A DNA stretch of 9,174 nt from positions 1 through 9,174 of the forward strand of contig CACXFY010000026.1 in assembly GCA_902767005.1 (NCBI GenBank), written 5' to 3'. The notes under the pieces are model-generated. The model had not been told where the DNA came from. It saw only the letters and a program-made list of their open reading frames with translations, and did no database searches. The position numbers and the translations under genes are program-made. Positions 4,739 through 9,174 of the stretch are shown one piece after another; the first letter of the stretch is position 1, and each line of letters begins with the position of its first letter. This stretch comes from an uncultured Erysipelotrichaceae bacterium. Lineage in GTDB: Bacteria; Bacillota_I; Bacilli_A; RF39; UBA660.

Positions 4739-5611
4739 ATGAAATATAGATTTTTAGCTTTAATTGCGATGGTTGTAGTAGCTGTTGCGGCTGTAGTAAT
4801 TGTTATTGTTACACAAAAAAACACAAAAGAAATAGAAAGTATTAAGACTTTAACTATTAGTAGTAATTCTGGATTTGCTAATTTTCTTACTACTTATAAT
4901 ATTGAGTGTGAAGAAAAGTGCATTGTAAAAGTACTTGATAGTGGATATTCTGCTCCGTCTAATTATGTTAAGGAGATTAGTGATAGTGATGTTAATAAAA
5001 TAGTTAAAATCTTACGTGAGTATAATGTTAAGAGTTGGGATGGATTTAATAAAAGTGATAAAAACATTTTAGATGGAAGTTCATTTAGCTTTAATTTAGT
5101 TACTAAAGAAGGATTAAAAGTGTCAGCTAGTGGGTATATGAAATATCCTAAGGACTATCACGAAGTAACAAGTAAAATAAAAGAAATAATTAGTGATATT
5201 AAAACTGAGAATAGTATTAATTATTATGCAAATAAAGATCATACTTATTATGATGATTATAAAAATGAAATAATGATTATTGATTCTAATAAAGAATTAG
5301 ATGCTTTTGAAAAAGTATTTGGAAAATATATTATATCTCCAGTTGTACATTTTGAAGAAGATACGGTATTTGTAAAGCTAGTTCCAGCTAGTTCTGGAAG
5401 TATTGATAGGACTGTAACTAATGTTAAAATTAATAATGGTAACTTAGAGTTTGAAATTGATGAAGATGTACCTAAATATGGTACTGACAATATGGTTACT
5501 TGGTATTATGTTGCGGTAGTACCTAAAGAACAGGCTATATTAATAAAGACAAAGGATTTTATTAGACCTTCTTCAATAGAAATAGATACAGTAAAAGACT
5601 TAGATGAGTAA
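4739..5611 (+). CDS. Membrane-anchored two-domain protein with PrcB-like C-terminus
   Basis: 290 residues. A single N-terminal transmembrane segment (about 5-24, a run of Leu, Ala, Val and Ile) has no lipobox Cys, so the rest should be outside the membrane as an uncleaved anchored protein. Domain 1 (about 33-155) holds SDSDVNKIVKIL, then SWDGFN (99-104), LDGSSFSF (111-118) and GYMKYP (132-137). I have seen this phrase pattern in clostridial and bacillar surface lipoproteins of unknown role. Two Cys (57, 61) could form a disulfide. Domain 2 (about 175-275) fits the PrcB C-terminal-like pattern: SNKELDAFEKVFG, a hydrophobic strand FEEDTVFVKLVPASSGS (205-221), VKINNGNLEFEID, and WYYVAVVPKEQ (255-265). 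PrcB-type domains are linked to protein interaction or protease stabilisation rather than catalysis. It is a single-gene unit; its stop codon lies in the terminator stem. Confidence 0.75.
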   Translation: MKYRFLALIAMVVVAVAAVVIVIVTQKNTKEIESIKTLTISSNSGFANFLTTYNIECEEKCIVKVLDSGYSAPSNYVKEISDSDVNKIVKILREYNVKSWDGFNKSDKNILDGSSFSFNLVTKEGLKVSASGYMKYPKDYHEVTSKIKEIISDIKTENSINYYANKDHTYYDDYKNEIMIIDSNKELDAFEKVFGKYIISPVVHFEEDTVFVKLVPASSGSIDRTVTNVKINNGNLEFEIDEDVPKYGTDNMVTWYYVAVVPKEQAILIKTKDFIRPSSIEIDTVKDLDE

Positions 5612-5623
5612 GTCTTTTTTTTT
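5594..5623 (+). terminator. Terminator overlapping the PrcB-like gene's last codons
   Basis: AAAGACTTA (5594-5602) pairs perfectly with TAAGTCTTT (5609-5617) around loop GATGAG, and the T-tract runs 5615-5623. The TAA stop (5609-5611) is the first triplet of the descending arm, so the terminator is encoded inside the gene. Confidence 0.88.
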
Positions 5624-5634
5624 GGATATTATTT

Positions 5635-5643
5635 TGATATAAT
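5635..5643 (+). promoter_or_regulatory. Extended -10 promoter of the ART-like/helicase gene
   Basis: TGATATAAT with TATAAT at 5638-5643. The -35 position lies in the upstream terminator's T-tract, so there is no real -35 box. The predicted start is about 5650. The ribosome site AGGA (5654-5657) is weak and 10 nt from the ATG at 5668. Confidence 0.6.
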
Positions 5644-5667
5644 TATCTATAGTAGGATAGTGATTAT

Positions 5668-8600
5668 ATGAAGGATAGTTTATTTACAATTGATAACTTT
5701 AATATAATTGAAGATGATGAGTTTTATTATGTTTTCAGAGCTTTAGAACCTGGTGATCATGAAGATATTAATAATGAATCTACTAATGGTAGATTAAGGA
5801 CAGATAGAGAAAGATATGAAGAAGCATTTGGTTCTGCTAAATATGGAAAAGATAGTGATATTTCTTTAGAAGAAGTATGGGATCATATTAAGATTCGTTA
5901 TTCAAAAGAGACTAATTGTATTTCTTTATCTACTAATGCTAATGTGTGTTTAGATTATGGAAATATTTTTTATGATGATTATATGATTGTACGTATTCCT
6001 AAAAAAGATATGGGTAATTACTATTATGCTGGTCGTTATATGTTACAAGAGATTGCGAAGAGTGTTGAGGATACTATTAGTAATGGTAATATTAATAGTA
6101 GTATTAGAACGGTTCTAAATGATATAGATAATTGTAATAATAATGATACTATTATTGAAATAATGAAGATATTTAGTGAACAAAGTGATAATGAACGTTC
6201 TATAATGTCTAGATTTCAAAATAGACAATATTTTAATCAGGAACAACAATTAGAATATAATAAATTAATTGCGAAAGTAACTATTTTAGAAATAGCTGGT
6301 ATTAAAGAGAGTATATTACCAAATATGAGTGATAATTCTTCATTACTTGCTACTGTAAATAATGCTTTCTCTTCAGGAGAAGCTATTCATTATAAAGATA
6401 TAAATAAAAGTGATTATTCTATGACATCTAAAAGGATGATTACTTTATTTGCGATTGTGCAACAATTAAAAGATAAAAATGTAAAAGGATTAGAAGAGGT
6501 AGAAAAACGTTTATTATATCTTGTTAATCATAATTATGATGTAGTAGAAAAAGATGGGAAAATAGTTATTACAAATGGAGTAAATACAGTAGATTGTAAT
6601 TTACCAAGTAATATATCAGTATTATTCAAAGATTGTAATATTGATAATAATCTTATTGGTATTAAAGAATTATATAATATTACTAGTGGTAATATAGATT
6701 ATTCTAAAGCTAGAAAGACTATAGAGTTTTGCTATAATTTAGCTTTAGCTAAAAGAGAAGTATATGATTATGCTACTATTATTGCGGCTATATTAGGTAA
6801 TGATAGTTTAACAGATGAAATAATTGATAAGACTTTTACAGTAAAAGCTGATTTTATTGATAGGGGTAATGGTAAAGGTTATAAATTATGTGAATCTGTT
6901 AATATTGGTGTAGATAATACTTATAATAAGTTTTATAGTTTAGAGGAACAAAGAAAGTTTATTGATACAATATTAGATTTAGATATTAATAGTATTAATT
7001 CTATGATAGATAATCATGGTTTGGCATTTAGAAATGCTATTGTAGATATGTTACCTAAAGTAGATGCTGTTGATTATGAGAAGTTTTATGCTACTAGTAT
7101 TGTTAATGGATTAAACTTTGAAGAGATATTTAAAGATTCTACTAATAGAGATAATTTAAGTGCTGATGAGAAAGAGTTCTTTATTAATGAACTTAGTAAA
7201 TGTAATGTTAGTAGATTGTATGAAAGTTTTCTTAAGAGAGATATTAAGCATGAAGATATATGCAGATATATATTTAATTTATTTATAGAAGGTAGTTATA
7301 AGGGACATAGTTTTTATGAATTATGTAAGTTAGATAATTTAGATGATTTAATTGAAGAGAATATTAATAAGTTAAATAAGAAGACTAATTTAATTACTCT
7401 TAGTAGGTATTTTGGAGTAGAAGATGATATGAATTATATTAGTAATTCTTATATTAATCTTAGAGATTTTCAAATGCGTATTAAAGAGAGTGTCGATGAA
7501 ATATATGCGTCTGATAGAAGATTTGCTGGTGTAATATTACCAACTGGTGGTGGTAAAAGCTTTATCGCTATGGCTGAAATGCTTAAAAGAAAAGATGAAA
7601 ATATCGTCTATATTGCACCAAGATTAGAAATATTAAGACAATTTAAGAAGCATATTGTTAAGTATGTTGCTGGTATAGAATCTACTAATTTAACTGATAA
7701 AGAACTTGATAGTATAGTTAGAGATTGTTTTCCACATCTAGATTTATATTGTTATCAAGGTCTTAGTAGAGCTGATGAAGAAAAGTTGAAGAAGTATGAT
7801 GCAGATTTTATTATTTTGGATGAATTGCATCATGTTGGTGCAGAAACTTGGAATCCAGCAATTAAATCGTTATTAGTTAGAAATCCTAATTCTAAGGTAT
7901 TGGGTATTACCGCAACTCCCATAAGAGATAATGTTGTTGATTCAAATGGTAATGTCGATTATGAAGCTGCTGATATGATGCGTGCTATGGCTGTATTATT
8001 AGATGATTATACTCCACAAGAGTTAACTGAAAAGAGATATTTAGCTTGTGATATTAATATTATTGATGCTATACAAGAAGGTTATGTTGTATGTCCTTCT
8101 ATAGTTTCTTTTGATTATAATATGGCTGATACTCCACAATATAAAAATGTATTGAAAATAATTAGTAGAGAAAAGAATCAACATATTAAAGAATACATGA
8201 ATGATAGACTTGCTGAAATACAAGGATTAATTAGAGATGCAGAATTACGTGGAGTAAATGAAATAATTAGAGATAATATTTCAAATACTGAGGGTAGATA
8301 TATACTATTTATTCCAAGAAATAGAAGAAGTGAAAATGAAGAAACTCAAGATACTGAAGAGTATATTTCTTTAGAAATAGAAAAGTTTAAGCGAGATTTA
8401 GGATTAGTAGATGATGATCCTATAATTGAATATATCTTTAGTGGAAAAGGCAATAAAGAGAATGCAAAAGCAATTAGAGAATTTGAAACTAATGATTCAA
8501 ATCATATGAAAATACTAGTTGCGATAGATATGTTAAATGAAGGGGTTCATTTAGAAGGAATAAATGGAAGTTTTAATTATAGAAAAATAGATAGTAAGCA

Positions 8601-9174
8601 ATTGATTCTTTTACTTCAACATTTAGGTAGAACTATATTTGCTCTTGATCCAAGTGTTGAGTTAGAAGATAAAGATCTTCCAGTAATATTTGATAAGTTT
8701 AATAATTATTCTAATATGGATTTAGAGAGATTAGTTAATAAAACTAATACTATTTCAGATTTAGAAAAACTTAGAGATATTGTATTCTGGATAAATAAAT
8801 ATGGTTTTATTCCACAAACTAATAGTGAGAATCCAAAAGAGAAAAAGAAAGCTATTACACTTCGTAAAATACAAAAGAAATATAGTAAATATTTAACTAA
8901 TAGTAGTTTGCTTGATAATTTAAGTAATGAAGAAAAGTATGAAATAAACGAAATATTAAGATTAGGTAAATCTGTTGACTTATGGGAATTTGAATTTGAA
9001 CCAATTTCTGTTGAAGAAGTAAGAAAAGTTGATAGAGTTAATATATTTGATGTTAGTGCTACTCAAAGAACTTTCTTGGATTTATGCAAGACTATTACTA
9101 AAAGAGCTGTTGGTCAAAAAGTTAATAAGCAAACTAGAATTGATAATATATTAACTGTATTAGATTATTTAGCA
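5668..9174 (+). CDS. SF2 DEAD/DEAH-type helicase with N-terminal ART-like domain, 3' end cut by window
   Basis: At least 1169 residues in one open frame to the window end; the stop is outside. Residues ~15-150 resemble an ADP-ribosyltransferase fold: FRALEPGDHED with Arg24, HI (73-74), then CISLSTNANVCLDYG (84-98) and YMIVRIPKKDMG, that is the Arg, then Ser-x-Ser-Thr, order of R-S-E type transferases. The third catalytic Glu is not certain. Residues ~150-590 are Asn/Ile-rich, mostly helical and unrecognised. The helicase core follows: LRDFQMRIKESVDEI (598-612), Walker A PTGGGKS (625-631), YIAPRLEILRQF, motif II DELHH (718-722), motif III TATPIRD (748-754), AIDMLNEGVHLEGI (952-965) and motif VI QHLGRTIF (984-991). 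The usual last Arg of motif VI is Phe991. Residues 992 onward are not assigned. It should use ATP to move on nucleic acid; whether the ART-like part is active is open. Phage defence or DNA repair are possible roles, but no defence gene is adjacent in the window. Codon use matches its neighbours, so recent transfer is not evident. Confidence 0.88.
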   Translation, partial: MKDSLFTIDNFNIIEDDEFYYVFRALEPGDHEDINNESTNGRLRTDRERYEEAFGSAKYGKDSDISLEEVWDHIKIRYSKETNCISLSTNANVCLDYGNIFYDDYMIVRIPKKDMGNYYYAGRYMLQEIAKSVEDTISNGNINSSIRTVLNDIDNCNNNDTIIEIMKIFSEQSDNERSIMSRFQNRQYFNQEQQLEYNKLIAKVTILEIAGIKESILPNMSDNSSLLATVNNAFSSGEAIHYKDINKSDYSMTSKRMITLFAIVQQLKDKNVKGLEEVEKRLLYLVNHNYDVVEKDGKIVITNGVNTVDCNLPSNISVLFKDCNIDNNLIGIKELYNITSGNIDYSKARKTIEFCYNLALAKREVYDYATIIAAILGNDSLTDEIIDKTFTVKADFIDRGNGKGYKLCESVNIGVDNTYNKFYSLEEQRKFIDTILDLDINSINSMIDNHGLAFRNAIVDMLPKVDAVDYEKFYATSIVNGLNFEEIFKDSTNRDNLSADEKEFFINELSKCNVSRLYESFLKRDIKHEDICRYIFNLFIEGSYKGHSFYELCKLDNLDDLIEENINKLNKKTNLITLSRYFGVEDDMNYISNSYINLRDFQMRIKESVDEIYASDRRFAGVILPTGGGKSFIAMAEMLKRKDENIVYIAPRLEILRQFKKHIVKYVAGIESTNLTDKELDSIVRDCFPHLDLYCYQGLSRADEEKLKKYDADFIILDELHHVGAETWNPAIKSLLVRNPNSKVLGITATPIRDNVVDSNGNVDYEAADMMRAMAVLLDDYTPQELTEKRYLACDINIIDAIQEGYVVCPSIVSFDYNMADTPQYKNVLKIISREKNQHIKEYMNDRLAEIQGLIRDAELRGVNEIIRDNISNTEGRYILFIPRNRRSENEETQDTEEYISLEIEKFKRDLGLVDDDPIIEYIFSGKGNKENAKAIREFETNDSNHMKILVAIDMLNEGVHLEGINGSFNYRKIDSKQLILLLQHLGRTIFALDPSVELEDKDLPVIFDKFNNYSNMDLERLVNKTNTISDLEKLRDIVFWINKYGFIPQTNSENPKEKKKAITLRKIQKKYSKYLTNSSLLDNLSNEEKYEINEILRLGKSVDLWEFEFEPISVEEVRKVDRVNIFDVSATQRTFLDLCKTITKRAVGQKVNKQTRIDNILTVLDYLA

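Noticed and set aside
5257..5490. 77-residue - strand ORF
   Set aside because: Shadow inside the PrcB-like gene.
8041..8223. 60-residue - strand ORF
   Set aside because: Shadow inside the helicase gene, whose + frame is open throughout.
5668..9174. Type I or III restriction translocase subunit
   Set aside because: The core is SF2 with DELH, but the neighbouring genes include no methyltransferase or specificity subunit and the N-terminal part is not a restriction nuclease by eye.
1..9174. Alternative code with TGA as Trp (Mollicutes-like)
   Set aside because: Trp is encoded by TGG throughout and no gene looks cut by an in-frame TGA.
1..9174. CRISPR array or mobile element
   Set aside because: No regularly spaced repeats of suitable length, no transposase or integrase, and no terminal inverted repeats were seen.

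Overview
The window looks like chromosomal DNA from a low-GC bacterium of the Bacillota, probably class Bacilli or an uncultured gut relative. The signs are very AT-rich genes (13 G+C of 60 in 8101-8160), almost exclusive use of TTA, AGA and AAT-type codons, AGGAG-type ribosome sites, extended -10 promoters (TGnTATAAT) and T-tailed intrinsic terminators. All five visible stop codons are TAA, tryptophan is TGG, and no gene is broken by an in-frame TGA, so the standard bacterial code fits. I see no insertion sequence, CRISPR array, tRNA or rRNA.

All protein genes are on the + strand and almost every one is a separate unit with its own promoter and terminator. They are: (1) 1-975, the end of a probable papain-fold (NlpC/P60-like) secreted or surface hydrolase; (2) 1276-3279, recG, the branched-DNA helicase; (3) 3390-3803, a 137-residue protein I do not recognise; (4) 4160-4645, a small protein with a bacterial PH-like domain; (5) 4739-5611, a membrane-anchored two-domain protein with a PrcB-like C-terminus; (6) 5668 to the window end, at least 1169 residues of an SF2 helicase whose first ~150 residues resemble an ADP-ribosyltransferase fold.

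The gaps between genes hold more than the usual spacer. Three probable small RNAs stand out. One is on the - strand at about 1111-974. One is a ~53-nt leader or small RNA at 3315-3367, just before gene 3. One is a ~100-nt stand-alone RNA at about 3938-4040. Two of them are GC-rich islands (45 of 93 bases in 1021-1113; 43 of 97 in 3936-4032). The three carry mutually complementary G- and C-tracts (GGGGGUU, AACCCC, ACCCCCUGA, UCAGGGGGU), which suggests RNA-RNA regulation. At two junctions the -35 box TTGACT is built from the descending arm of the preceding gene's terminator.

The genes do not form an obvious shared pathway. RecG and the large helicase both act on nucleic acids, but they are 2.4 kb apart and separately transcribed. 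The best candidates for something new are the ART-like/helicase fusion and the set of G/C-tract small RNAs.
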